DNA from: Nitrospiraceae bacterium UBA6898
Lineage (GTDB): Bacteria; Nitrospirota; Thermodesulfovibrionia; Thermodesulfovibrionales; UBA6898
Length of the DNA stretch: 7,616 nucleotides
NCBI GenBank assembly: GCA_002448975.1
Contig: DKBO01000137.1
Span: forward strand, 1 to 7,616
Reading direction: 5' to 3'
In this document: piece by piece, positions 1 through 5,944 of the stretch
Numbering within the stretch: position 1 is the first letter of the stretch
Layout: the number at the start of each line of letters is the position of its first letter
Notes under the pieces: generated by a model
Told to the model about the DNA's origin: nothing
Seen by the model: the letters and a program-made list of their open reading frames with translations, nothing else
Databases searched by the model: none
Program-made: the position numbers and the translations under genes

Positions 1-1
1 A

Positions 2-15
2 CTATGATAGATTGT
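2..15 (+). repeat. Left subterminal inverted repeat of the IS
   Basis: The 14 bases ctatgatagattgt are the reverse complement of 1351-1363 apart from one extra A. The repeat overlaps a TATGAT hexamer (3-8), which could act as the -10 box of a transposase promoter. Confidence 0.7.
3..8 (+). promoter_or_regulatory. Candidate -10 box (TATGAT) in the IS left end
   Basis: TATGAT matches the sigma-70 -10 consensus at 5 of 6 bases. Its -35 partner would lie left of the window. In a circularised element the partner would be the TTGACA at 1348-1353 in the right end, as reported for junction promoters of several IS110/IS1111 elements. Spacing cannot be measured because the left terminus is not in the window. 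Confidence 0.4.
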
Positions 16-74
16 TAGCCCCCTGTAGACTCTATATGGTGGTTGGAAAAACACATAGAGAGGAGGCTAACAAT
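11..74 (+). promoter_or_regulatory. Hairpin over the transposase ribosome binding site and start codon
   Basis: Bases 11-20 (attgttagcc) and 65-74 (ggctaacaat) are a perfect 10-bp inverted repeat. Inside it 22-24 can pair with 61-63, and 30-38 with 52-60 (8 of 9 positions, one A-C mismatch), leaving an apical loop at 39-51. In a transcript starting near the left end, this long stem would bury the AGGAGG (61-66) and part of the start codon (73-75). The likely effect is low transposase translation from such transcripts, but this is inference. The structure itself can be read from the sequence. Confidence 0.55.
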
Positions 75-1137
75 GAAGAAAGGTTACCAAAGGGGAAAGG
101 AATTCACAAGAGGGAGCAAAGTATACGTAGGAATAGACGTGCATAAGGATAGTTGGCACGTGACTGCAGTTACAGAAGGTGAGGAAGTTTTTAATGGACG
201 GCTTCCGAGCCAGTATCCGGTTTTGAGAAAGCTTTTGGACAGGTTTGCCGGTCGGGAGGTCAAAGTGGCATATGAAGCTGGGCCGTGTGGGTTCTGGCTG
301 CATGACCGGCTCACAGGCGACGGGATTGAAACAATTGTGGTGCCCCCATCGCTGATCCCTCTGGAGTCCGGCAACCGCGTAAAAACGGACAAGAGGGACA
401 GCCGCAAGCTGGCTCATTTGCTGGAGAAGGGTATGCTGAAACGTGTATTCGTCCTTAGCGAAGAAGAACGTATGCACAGGGAACTAGTGAGGACCAGGCG
501 ACAGCTCATGGAGCATCGCGCTGACGTAATGAAGCAGATCAAGAGCAAGCTCTTATTTCATGGAATAGAGTATGCGTACCGCAGCTGGAACAGCCAGTTT
601 ATCCGGTGGCTAAGAGAGCTCATAGACAGTCACCGGGTGTTCGCAATTTCCTTGGGGTTTATGATTGACATCTACGAGCACCTCACCGACCAGCTCAAGA
701 AGATTACAAAACAAGTATTCTTGCTGACTAAGAATGAGAAGTATGCACGGAACATTAGCCTGCTACGCACGATCCCTGGAATTGGCAGGCTCATTGCGAT
801 CGAGATCCTCGTGGAGCTGCAGGACATGAAGAGATTTAAGAGCGCTGAAAGGTTAGCTTCGTATATTGGCCTGACTCCGTCTGAGTATTCGACCGGCCAG
901 TATACGAGACAGGGCAGGATTACGAGATGCGGAAATACGAGAGTCAGAACCTGTCTGGTTGAAGGCAGTTGGGTATTGATTTACCGGGACCCTGTGATAA
1001 AGAACAAATATGAAAAGCTCAAGATTAGAAAAGGGGCAAAAAGAGCAATCATAGCCATAGCCAGAAACCTCATCATACGGATTAGAAGCATGGTGCTGAA
1101 CAATGAGCCGTATCACATCGGTTCCGTAGCGCGATAG
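73..1137 (+). CDS. IS110/IS1111-family transposase (DEDD/Ser recombinase)
   Basis: This 354-residue protein catalyses RNA-guided excision and insertion of the element. The N-terminal RuvC-like DEDD domain shows D22 (GIDVHKD), E68 (YEAGPCG) and D106/D109 (KTDKRD). A helical linker occupies roughly residues 125-225. The C-terminal Transposase_20 domain has a helix-hairpin-helix PGIG (235-238), IGLTPSEYSTG (265-275), and GRITRCGN. S273 is the probable nucleophilic serine by position in the family motif. All catalytic residues are present and length is normal, so it is likely active. ATG 73 is preferred because AGGAGG lies 6 nt upstream; an in-frame TTG at 43 would add ten residues but has no Shine-Dalgarno sequence. 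The gene reads toward the molybdenum hydroxylase operon but is separated from it by the right end and a leader. Confidence 0.93.
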   Translation: MKKGYQRGKEFTRGSKVYVGIDVHKDSWHVTAVTEGEEVFNGRLPSQYPVLRKLLDRFAGREVKVAYEAGPCGFWLHDRLTGDGIETIVVPPSLIPLESGNRVKTDKRDSRKLAHLLEKGMLKRVFVLSEEERMHRELVRTRRQLMEHRADVMKQIKSKLLFHGIEYAYRSWNSQFIRWLRELIDSHRVFAISLGFMIDIYEHLTDQLKKITKQVFLLTKNEKYARNISLLRTIPGIGRLIAIEILVELQDMKRFKSAERLASYIGLTPSEYSTGQYTRQGRITRCGNTRVRTCLVEGSWVLIYRDPVIKNKYEKLKIRKGAKRAIIAIARNLIIRIRSMVLNNEPYHIGSVAR

Positions 1138-1350
1138 AACATATAGGAATGAGGGAGCGAAAAGAACATATCTCTGGTGGATTGGATTGACCGTGTGCGT
1201 TCACCTGTACCTATAGGGGTACGTTTCTCAGATTACGGCAATCCTTAAGAATACCGAATAAGAATCATGTGGCCACTGGACCACGAATAGCAGGCTGAGA
1301 CATGTTCATCTCTACCCTTAAAGGAGAAGACGACAAGGGAAAGGGTGTTG
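1138..1350 (+). ncRNA. Candidate IS1111 guide RNA (seekRNA/bridge RNA) region
   Basis: Between the transposase stop and the right inverted repeat there is no ORF, but three consecutive stem-loops can be drawn. Stem 1 pairs 1184-1189 plus 1191-1194 (ggattg, ccgt) with 1235-1238 plus 1239-1244 (acgg, caatcc): ten base pairs with one bulged A, enclosing a small hairpin (1207-1211/1218-1222). Stem 2 pairs gaa and catgt (1262-1264, 1266-1270) with acatgttc (1300-1307). Stem 3 pairs accctt (1314-1319) with aagggt (1341-1346). IS1111 elements encode their guide RNA at exactly this place. The RNA limits are not visible. The stem 2 loop holds atagcagg (1287-1294), which recurs at the right end (1360-1367). 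The RNA assignment is inferred from position and folding. Confidence 0.55.
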
Positions 1351-1375
1351 ACAATCTACATAGCAGGTGTAAACT
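1348..1375 (+). promoter_or_regulatory. Outward-facing promoter candidate at the IS right end
   Basis: A perfect -35 box TTGACA (1348-1353) inside the right end points out of the element. With a 16-bp spacer it meets TAAACT (1370-1375; 4 of 6 to TATAAT) in the flank, giving a possible hybrid promoter toward the molybdenum hydroxylase operon. In the circular form the same -35 would face the TATGAT of the left end. The -35 is certain as sequence; activity in either setting is inference. Confidence 0.4.
1351..1363 (+). repeat. Right subterminal inverted repeat of the IS
   Basis: acaatctacatag is the reverse complement of the left repeat at 2-15 except for one missing base. It lies about 213 nt after the transposase stop and marks the right end of the element to within a few bases. 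Confidence 0.7.
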
Positions 1376-1415
1376 CCCCGCTTTCAGCCTTAACACCAGA
1401 AGCTACTGCTACAGC

Positions 1416-1447
1416 CCCCGTTTGGCCTTCATAAACTCCCAAAGGGG
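1416..1447. repeat. Strong hairpin upstream of the operon
   Basis: cccc, a bulged g, and tttgg (1416-1425) pair with ccaaagggg (1439-1447): nine base pairs around a 13-nt loop. No T-run follows on either strand, so it is not an intrinsic terminator. The blocks tttggcct and ctcc(c)aaagggg recur downstream of the operon (5842-5849, 5874-5884), which suggests a dispersed palindromic element. Confidence 0.5.
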
Positions 1448-1450
1448 TGC

Positions 1451-1479
1451 TTGAGGGACCCGTAATCTTGTGATAGAGT
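1451..1479 (+). promoter_or_regulatory. Weak sigma-70 promoter candidate for the operon
   Basis: TTGAGG (1451-1456) and TAGAGT (1474-1479) are separated by 17 bp; each matches consensus at 4 of 6 bases. Transcription would start near 1486, giving a leader of about 100 nt before the first gene. Confidence 0.25.
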
Positions 1480-1585
1480 TTGGTTATCGGCAGTAACATC
1501 CAAAGGGATTGTTGTTTTCCCGCGTATTGTCGCTGTCATGGTCGCAATGAACAATGCGAAAAACCTTTACATGGAGGAGGAAGTA

Positions 1586-2221
1586 ATGAGCAGCGATGCA
1601 GATAAGCATGAGTGTTCCTGTGGAAAAGGACTGACCCGGCGACAGTTCCTCACCTCTGCCGGGGCAGGTGCATTGATTGTTACCGCCTCCGGCCATCTGG
1701 GAAAAGACCAGGAGGCTTCCGCGGCTGTTATCAAGTCCGGGGAAGAGACCAAGATAACACTCCTGATCAACGGCAAACAATTCCAGATGCTCGTGGAGCC
1801 GCGATGGTCGCTTCTCTATGTGCTGAGGGAAGAGCTGGGCTTCACGGCAACAAAGGAAGGCTGCGGCCGCGGCGAGTGCGGAGCATGCACCGTGCTGATC
1901 GACGGCATGCCCCGGTACGCCTGTATGACCCTTGCTGTTGAAGCCGAGGGAGTTGAGATCACGACGGTTGAGGGCTTGATGAAGGGTGAAGACCTCGGGC
2001 CGGTTCAGAAGGCGTTTGTTGAGCATGATGCCTTCCAGTGCGGATACTGCACGCCCGGCCAGATTATGGCAGTGGAGGGCCTCCTGAGGAAGGAGCCGGA
2101 TCCGACGGTTGGACAGATCAGGCAGGGGGTAAGCGGCAATCTCTGCCGCTGCGGGGCTTACCCCCATATCATCGATGCTGCCAGGCGCGCAGCTGAGATG
2201 AAGAAAAGCGGTGCACTATGA
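1586..2221 (+). CDS. Tat-exported [2Fe-2S] subunit of a molybdenum hydroxylase (PaoA-like)
   Basis: This 211-residue protein is the small electron-transfer subunit of a xanthine dehydrogenase-family enzyme; it passes electrons from the molybdenum centre through two [2Fe-2S] clusters. A twin-arginine signal is visible: T17-R18-R19-Q20-F21-L22, then an alanine- and glycine-rich hydrophobic stretch, with a likely cleavage at ASA (44-46). The plant-ferredoxin cluster is bound by C93, C98, C101 and C113. The second cluster is bound by C152, C155 (QCGYCTPGQ), C187 and C189 (NLCRCG). ATG 1586 is chosen because GGAGGAGG (1573-1580) lies 5 nt upstream; the frame is open further up to an ATG at 1538, but that would put 16 extra residues before the Tat signal without a good ribosome binding site. 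Its stop overlaps the next start (ATGA). Most related subunits are cytoplasmic and lack the signal, so a periplasmic enzyme like PaoABC is indicated. Confidence 0.92.
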   Translation: MSSDADKHECSCGKGLTRRQFLTSAGAGALIVTASGHLGKDQEASAAVIKSGEETKITLLINGKQFQMLVEPRWSLLYVLREELGFTATKEGCGRGECGACTVLIDGMPRYACMTLAVEAEGVEITTVEGLMKGEDLGPVQKAFVEHDAFQCGYCTPGQIMAVEGLLRKEPDPTVGQIRQGVSGNLCRCGAYPHIIDAARRAAEMKKSGAL

Positions 2222-4551
2222 ATGAATCTGAACGAAACATCTATTACCTACGCGGAATTCCGGTCCCCGAGACACCTCCTCCCGGCAAGGACCCTGCTCC
2301 CTGGAAAAAGACGGATATCGTAGGCACGAGCATCCCCAGGGTTGACGCCTATGAGCGTGTCAGCGGAACCGCGCGTTATCCATCAGATATCCACCTTCCC
2401 CGGATGCTGTATGCGGCCGTCCTCCGCTGTCCTCATCCGCATGCTGAAGTGATGAACGTAGACACCTCAGCAGCCGAAGGCATGCCCGGCGTGCGTGCCG
2501 TTATCAGCGGAATAACGTCCGACACTGATTTTGCTTGGTGGTATTCAAAGGAGATAAAGACAAAGATATTCGATCCCCTATGCAGGTTCGAAGGGGAAGA
2601 GGTGGCAGCGGTAGCGGCTGAAACAGCATATCAGGCATGGGACGCGGTGAGAGCGATCACCGTGGAGTACAAGGTCCTCCCCTTTATCGCCGAAGAGTCA
2701 AAGTCTCTCGATAGTTCTTCTCCCCTGCTCCATCCGAACGGAAACACGGCAAAGACGGACAAATACTCGCGCGGGGACGTTGGGGCAGGCTTTAGCGAAG
2801 CGGACATTGTTCTTGATGAGACCTACCGGACTGAATGCGAGCTCCATATGCCCATGGAACTGCATGGATGTGTGGCGAGCTGGGACAACGACCGGCTCAC
2901 GATATGGGAGTCGGCACAGGGCGTATATTCCATTCAGTCCCGCATTGCCGAGATACTGGGGCTTCCCCTCTCCAAGGTCCGGGTCATCGGGCATTACATG
3001 GGTGGGGGTTTCGGCAGCAAACTCCAGCCCGGAAAGTATACGGTCATTGCTGCGCTCCTCGCGAAGAAGACCGGCCGACCGGTCAGGCTCTTCCTTACAC
3101 GGGAAGAGACGTTCCTCGCTGTCGGCAACAGGCCTCCTGCGACAATGCAGCTCAAGGCGGGGGTGAAGAAGGACGGCACCCTTACTGCGCTCGAATTCTC
3201 CTGCATCGCAACAGGAGGAGCCTATCCGGCCAACGGAACGGGCCTGGTCGACTGGCTTGTCAGAGACCTTTACCTCTGCCCCAATGTGAAGACAGAGACG
3301 AAAGACGTATATATAAACGCCGGCCCCAGCCGCCCGTTCCGCGCCCCGGGCCATCCTCAGGCAGCATGGGCCCTTGAGCAGATGATGGATGCCCTAGCCG
3401 AACAAATCGGGATGGACCCAATTGAACTCAGATTGAAGAATATTCCGTCCTTTAGCCAGGGACGCGAAGGGAATCCTCCTTACACAACGACAGGGCTCAG
3501 GGAATGCCTTAGCGAGGGAGCAAAGGCCTTCGGATGGGAGCAGGCGAGAAAGTACAGCAGCGGGTCTAAGGAAAACGGTCATGTGAAGAGGGGCGTGGGC
3601 GTGGCAAGCGCCCTCTGGTTTGCCGGGGGAGGCAATCCTCCTTCAACAGCGGTGGTTAAGCTCTTTTCCGACGGGAGCGTGAACCTGAACATGGGTGCCA
3701 GCGATATCGGCACCGGGACAAAGACGGTAATGACCATGATCGTGTCCGAAGAGCTGGGTGTGAAGCCGGAGATGGTCCAGATCGAATATGCTGATACGGC
3801 TACAACACAGTACGCAACGCCGAGCGGCGGGAGCAAGACCGTCCCAACAGAGGGTCCGGCTGTCCGTGCCGCGGCTCTGAGTGTGAAGCAGCAACTCCTT
3901 TCTTTTGCGGCAGCTGACCTGAAGACCGATGAGTCGTCCCTTACGCTCAGGGGCGACGAGGTTATTTCCATGAAGGACCCATTGGTGAAGGTCAAGATCC
4001 ATGATGTCACGGGTTTGAAAAAGCGGGGTGTCATCGTCGGTGTAGGCTACCGCGGCCCAAATCCGGAGCGAAAGGTTGTCAATCCCTTTGCAGCCCAGTT
4101 TTGTGAGGTCGAGGTGAATACCATGACCGGCGAGGTGAGGATCATCCGGTTCCTCGGCTGTCATGACAGCGGCAGGGTGATGAACCGTCTCACCTATGAT
4201 AACCAGGTCTTCGGCGGGATCACCATGGGGATCGGCCTTGCCATGACAGAGGCGCGTATCCTCGACCGGGACCAGACAGGGAAGATGGTGAACAGGAACC
4301 TGCACGACTACAAACTCCCGACGAGCCTTGATGTCCCGAAGGAGATGAAATCTCTCCCCATAGAAAAGCCGGACGACACAGCGAACACGATAGGGGCAAA
4401 GGGCCTTGGAGAGCCGGTAACGATCCCGACGGCAGCAGCTGTCGCCAATGCGGTGTACCATGCCGTAGACGTCAGGATGATGAAAACTCCGATTACGCCG
4501 CTTCAGCTCTGCCAGGCACTTGAAAAGGGTGGAAAGGAGGGATCGAAATGA
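2218..4551 (+). CDS. Molybdopterin-binding catalytic subunit of a molybdenum hydroxylase (PaoC/XDH-like)
   Basis: This 777-residue protein is the catalytic subunit, which hydroxylates an aldehyde or N-heterocycle using water at a molybdenum-pterin centre. The N-terminal domain (about residues 30-150) has the family pattern SIPRVDAYERVSGTARYPSDI. The molybdenum-binding domains follow: GGGFGSK (262-268), RPFRAPGHPQ (R375 in the RAPG motif as in PaoC), GASDIGTGTK, and near the C-terminus KGLGEP with E732 at the place of the catalytic glutamate. Length is normal for the family (730-800). There is no signal peptide; it is probably exported folded, bound to the Tat-bearing 2Fe-2S subunit. It overlaps both neighbours by 4 bp, so the three subunits are translationally coupled. 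The RAPG motif rather than RGFG argues against a true xanthine dehydrogenase. The substrate cannot be read from the sequence; an aldehyde is the best guess. Confidence 0.93.
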   Translation: MNESERNIYYLRGIPVPETPPPGKDPAPWKKTDIVGTSIPRVDAYERVSGTARYPSDIHLPRMLYAAVLRCPHPHAEVMNVDTSAAEGMPGVRAVISGITSDTDFAWWYSKEIKTKIFDPLCRFEGEEVAAVAAETAYQAWDAVRAITVEYKVLPFIAEESKSLDSSSPLLHPNGNTAKTDKYSRGDVGAGFSEADIVLDETYRTECELHMPMELHGCVASWDNDRLTIWESAQGVYSIQSRIAEILGLPLSKVRVIGHYMGGGFGSKLQPGKYTVIAALLAKKTGRPVRLFLTREETFLAVGNRPPATMQLKAGVKKDGTLTALEFSCIATGGAYPANGTGLVDWLVRDLYLCPNVKTETKDVYINAGPSRPFRAPGHPQAAWALEQMMDALAEQIGMDPIELRLKNIPSFSQGREGNPPYTTTGLRECLSEGAKAFGWEQARKYSSGSKENGHVKRGVGVASALWFAGGGNPPSTAVVKLFSDGSVNLNMGASDIGTGTKTVMTMIVSEELGVKPEMVQIEYADTATTQYATPSGGSKTVPTEGPAVRAAALSVKQQLLSFAAADLKTDESSLTLRGDEVISMKDPLVKVKIHDVTGLKKRGVIVGVGYRGPNPERKVVNPFAAQFCEVEVNTMTGEVRIIRFLGCHDSGRVMNRLTYDNQVFGGITMGIGLAMTEARILDRDQTGKMVNRNLHDYKLPTSLDVPKEMKSLPIEKPDDTANTIGAKGLGEPVTIPTAAAVANAVYHAVDVRMMKTPITPLQLCQALEKGGKEGSK

Positions 4552-5525
4552 CGCCTGGATTTTCGTACCGGAGAGCAGCGTCGATCAAGGATGCGGTAAC
4601 AGGTATTTCAGAAGGTAACGGGCGAATCCTTGCCGGCGGTACCGACCTCCTTGGGTGTTTGCGGGACAGCGTCTTTACCACTAACATGGTCGTGAGTATC
4701 ACCGGAATAAAGGAATTGAAGAGGATCGATGAGACGCCGGGAGGCGGGCTGAGTATCGGCGCGCTTGCCACCATCACCGAAATCAGTGAGAGCCCGGTTA
4801 TCAGAGAGCGCTATCCTGCCCTTGCTCAGGCTGCTGCCGAGGTTGCAAGTCCTCAGCTGAGAAACCAGGGGACCATTGGCGGCAACCTCTGTCAGAAGCC
4901 GAGGTGCTGGTATTATCGCGGCGAGTTCCATTGCCTTCGCAAAGGCGGAGACAGGTGCTATGCTGTTGCGGGCGAGAACCACTACCACTGCATTTTCGGC
5001 GGCAATGGGTGTTACATTGTCCATCCTTCCGACACCGCGCCGGCGCTCATTGTCTATGGGGCAGAGGCCACCATAGCAGGCCCTGCCGGCATGAGAAAAG
5101 TTTCTCTTGAAAATTTTTTCGTTCCTCCGGCAAAGGAAGTGACGAAAGAGACGGTACTTGAAGCAGGTGAGATAGTGACCGCGATCGTCCTTCCTCCTCC
5201 GCTAGCGGGACTGAAAAGCTCTTACCGAAAGATACGCTCACGGCAATCGTGGGACTTTGCTCTTGCCGGTGTCGCACTTGCGCTCCGAACGAGCAACGGC
5301 AGGGTTACGGATGCGCGGATCGTCCTGAGTGGAGCAGCGCCTGTTCCCTGGCGCCTGGTTGATGCGGAAAACGCACTTATTGGAAAGGTCCCCGATCCTG
5401 ATTCTGCCAAATATACAGCGGCCTTGTCTGTCAAAGATGCTCAGCCACTGAAACATAATGCGTATAAAATACCGCTTTTCAAAGGGCTGATCGAAGAGGA
5501 AGTGGTGAATATTTCCCAGGCGTAG
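4548..5525 (+). CDS. FAD-binding subunit of the molybdenum hydroxylase with a cysteine-rich [4Fe-4S]-type loop (PaoB-like)
   Basis: This 325-residue protein binds FAD and is the last electron carrier of the complex. FAD contacts are expected at AGGTDLL (29-35) and TIGGN (109-113), the family's two glycine motifs. Between TIGGN and HPSD (159-162) sits a loop with six cysteines: C115, C120, C129, C137, C148 and C155 (pieces RCWYYRGEFHC and DRCYAVAGEN). PaoB and the beta subunit of 4-hydroxybenzoyl-CoA reductase carry an extra [4Fe-4S] cluster in a loop at this place; ordinary XDH FAD subunits do not. The last third is the CO-dehydrogenase flavoprotein C-terminal domain. ATG 4548 overlaps the previous stop and has AAAGGAGG (4533-4540) 7 nt upstream. 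There is no signal peptide, which fits co-export with the 2Fe-2S subunit. The electron acceptor is unknown; a periplasmic site makes NAD unlikely. Confidence 0.92.
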   Translation: MTPGFSYRRAASIKDAVTGISEGNGRILAGGTDLLGCLRDSVFTTNMVVSITGIKELKRIDETPGGGLSIGALATITEISESPVIRERYPALAQAAAEVASPQLRNQGTIGGNLCQKPRCWYYRGEFHCLRKGGDRCYAVAGENHYHCIFGGNGCYIVHPSDTAPALIVYGAEATIAGPAGMRKVSLENFFVPPAKEVTKETVLEAGEIVTAIVLPPPLAGLKSSYRKIRSRQSWDFALAGVALALRTSNGRVTDARIVLSGAAPVPWRLVDAENALIGKVPDPDSAKYTAALSVKDAQPLKHNAYKIPLFKGLIEEEVVNISQA

Positions 5526-5621
5526 CAGAGGAGTGGTGTCAAGAGAAAACCGAGAGAGAAGGCTGGCTTGAGCAGCCCGGATTTACCGCCGGGTAGGCAG
5601 GCAACCTGACAGAGGAGCAGC

Positions 5622-5696
5622 ATGCGCGTTGGCATTCCGGGTTCAGGGTTGGTGGTCGGTAAGCTCAGAACGATCTTTGCACATTTCTACAGATGA
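5622..5696 (+). pseudogene. Remnant of an NAD(P)-binding (F420/NADP oxidoreductase-like) gene
   Basis: A ribosome binding site AGAGGAG (5611-5617) and ATG 5622 open a 24-codon frame whose product begins MRVGIPGSGLVVGK and continues to FAHFYR before a TGA at 5694. This is the first strand, glycine-rich turn and first helix of a Rossmann fold. It resembles the start of COG2085 (F420-dependent NADP oxidoreductase-like) proteins, which typically read GSGLxGGKLGTIFA. The rest of the gene is not recognisable. After the TGA the same frame stays open for about 33 more codons without clear similarity, so the gene seems decayed by mutation and deletion rather than by a single stop. It lies about 100 nt after the operon on the same strand and may once have been its fourth gene. 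A genuine short peptide cannot be excluded. Confidence 0.45.
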
Positions 5697-5818
5697 TCGA
5701 TAACAGTTGCGCTTTCAAATACCTGCGGCATGGTCGGTGAAATCCTTGTGTCATGCTATTCAGACATGGCCTGTCAGGTCAGGAATTGGGCAACATGAGA
5801 TCACAATTACCGTTTAAA

Positions 5819-5886
5819 TGCCCCTTGAACGCTGGTTGCACTTTGGCCTGCTGGGCCACGAGAATATAGGGACCTCCAAAGGGGCA
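5819..5886. repeat. Palindromic element with nested hairpin
   Basis: tgcccctt (5819-5826) and aaggggca (5879-5886) form an 8-bp inverted repeat around a second hairpin, tggcc/ggcca (5844-5848/5854-5858, 5-nt loop). It ends 7 nt before the terminator stem. The blocks tttggcct and ctccaaagggg also occur, in the same order, in the hairpin upstream of the operon (1421-1447). It could be a dispersed palindrome or part of a small RNA ending at the terminator. Confidence 0.45.
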
Positions 5887-5893
5887 CAATAAA

Positions 5894-5919
5894 AAAGCCT
5901 TGCATTTTAGCAAGGCTTT
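5894..5919. terminator. Bidirectional intrinsic terminator
   Basis: aaagccttgc (5894-5903) and gcaaggcttt (5910-5919) form a perfect 10-bp stem with a 6-nt loop. On the minus strand it is followed by six T's, a classic terminator for the gene at 5945-6388. On the plus strand it ends in tttattatt, so it may also stop transcripts from the molybdenum hydroxylase operon. It separates the two convergent units. Confidence 0.9.
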
Positions 5920-5944
5920 ATTATTAATAGCAATTAGTTACTAG

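Larger units (their letters stand above)
1..1366 (+). mobile_element. IS110-family insertion sequence, IS1111 subgroup, nearly complete
   Basis: The element consists of a DEDD-type transposase gene, a short left end of about 70 nt and a long right non-coding segment of about 213 nt. Bases 2-15 (ctatgatagattgt) are an imperfect inverted repeat of bases 1351-1363 (acaatctacatag), matching at 13 of 14 positions with a single-base indel. Weaker similarity continues inward on both sides. IS1111 members have short subterminal inverted repeats, unlike the IS110 subgroup, and carry their guide RNA after the transposase rather than before it; both traits fit here. The exact right terminus is probably a few bases past 1363, and the left terminus at or just before base 1, so both limits are approximate. 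The family does not usually make target duplications, and none could be tested because the left flank is missing. Confidence 0.8.
1364..1585 (+). other. Leader between the IS and the molybdenum hydroxylase operon
   Basis: No ORF with a ribosome binding site lies here. The segment holds a 9-bp hairpin (1416-1447), a 9-bp direct repeat taaactccc (1370-1378 and 1432-1440), a small ggtgt/acacc hairpin (1366-1370/1393-1397), and a 5-bp hairpin tcgca/tgcga (1542-1546/1555-1559). The only promoter-like pair away from the IS end is TTGAGG (1451-1456), 17 bp, TAGAGT (1474-1479), each 4 of 6 to consensus. I see no clear sigma-54 site. Confidence 0.5.
5526..5893 (+). other. Gene-free stretch after the operon
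   Basis: No intact gene is seen. A short GC-rich hairpin cccgg/ccggg (5576-5580/5589-5593) follows the operon stop by about 50 nt but has no T-run. The stretch then holds a gene remnant at 5622 and a palindromic element at 5819-5886. I see no XdhC/MobA-type maturation gene, which often closes such operons. Confidence 0.5.

Noticed and set aside
43..72. Upstream TTG start for the transposase
   Set aside because: There is no Shine-Dalgarno sequence before it, while ATG 73 has AGGAGG at 6 nt.
1416..1447. Intrinsic terminator after the IS
   Set aside because: The stem is strong, but no T-run follows on either strand.
1538..1585. Longer start for the 2Fe-2S subunit
   Set aside because: The 16 added residues precede a Tat signal that normally lies near the N-terminus, and the best ribosome binding site belongs to ATG 1586.
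1484..2167. Long minus-strand ORF opposite the 2Fe-2S gene
   Set aside because: It is a shadow of a gene with clear cluster motifs; its product shows no recognisable domain and it has no ribosome binding site support.
3643..4461. Long minus-strand ORF opposite the molybdenum subunit
   Set aside because: It arises from the GC-rich codon pattern of the real gene and matches no family I recognise.
5576..5620. Riboswitch (molybdenum cofactor or cobalamin type) before the gene remnant
   Set aside because: A short GC hairpin is present, but the conserved boxes of these riboswitches are not seen.
5441..5635. Minus-strand ORF with a hydrophobic stretch
   Set aside because: It overlaps the end of the FAD subunit, lacks a ribosome binding site, and looks like chance.
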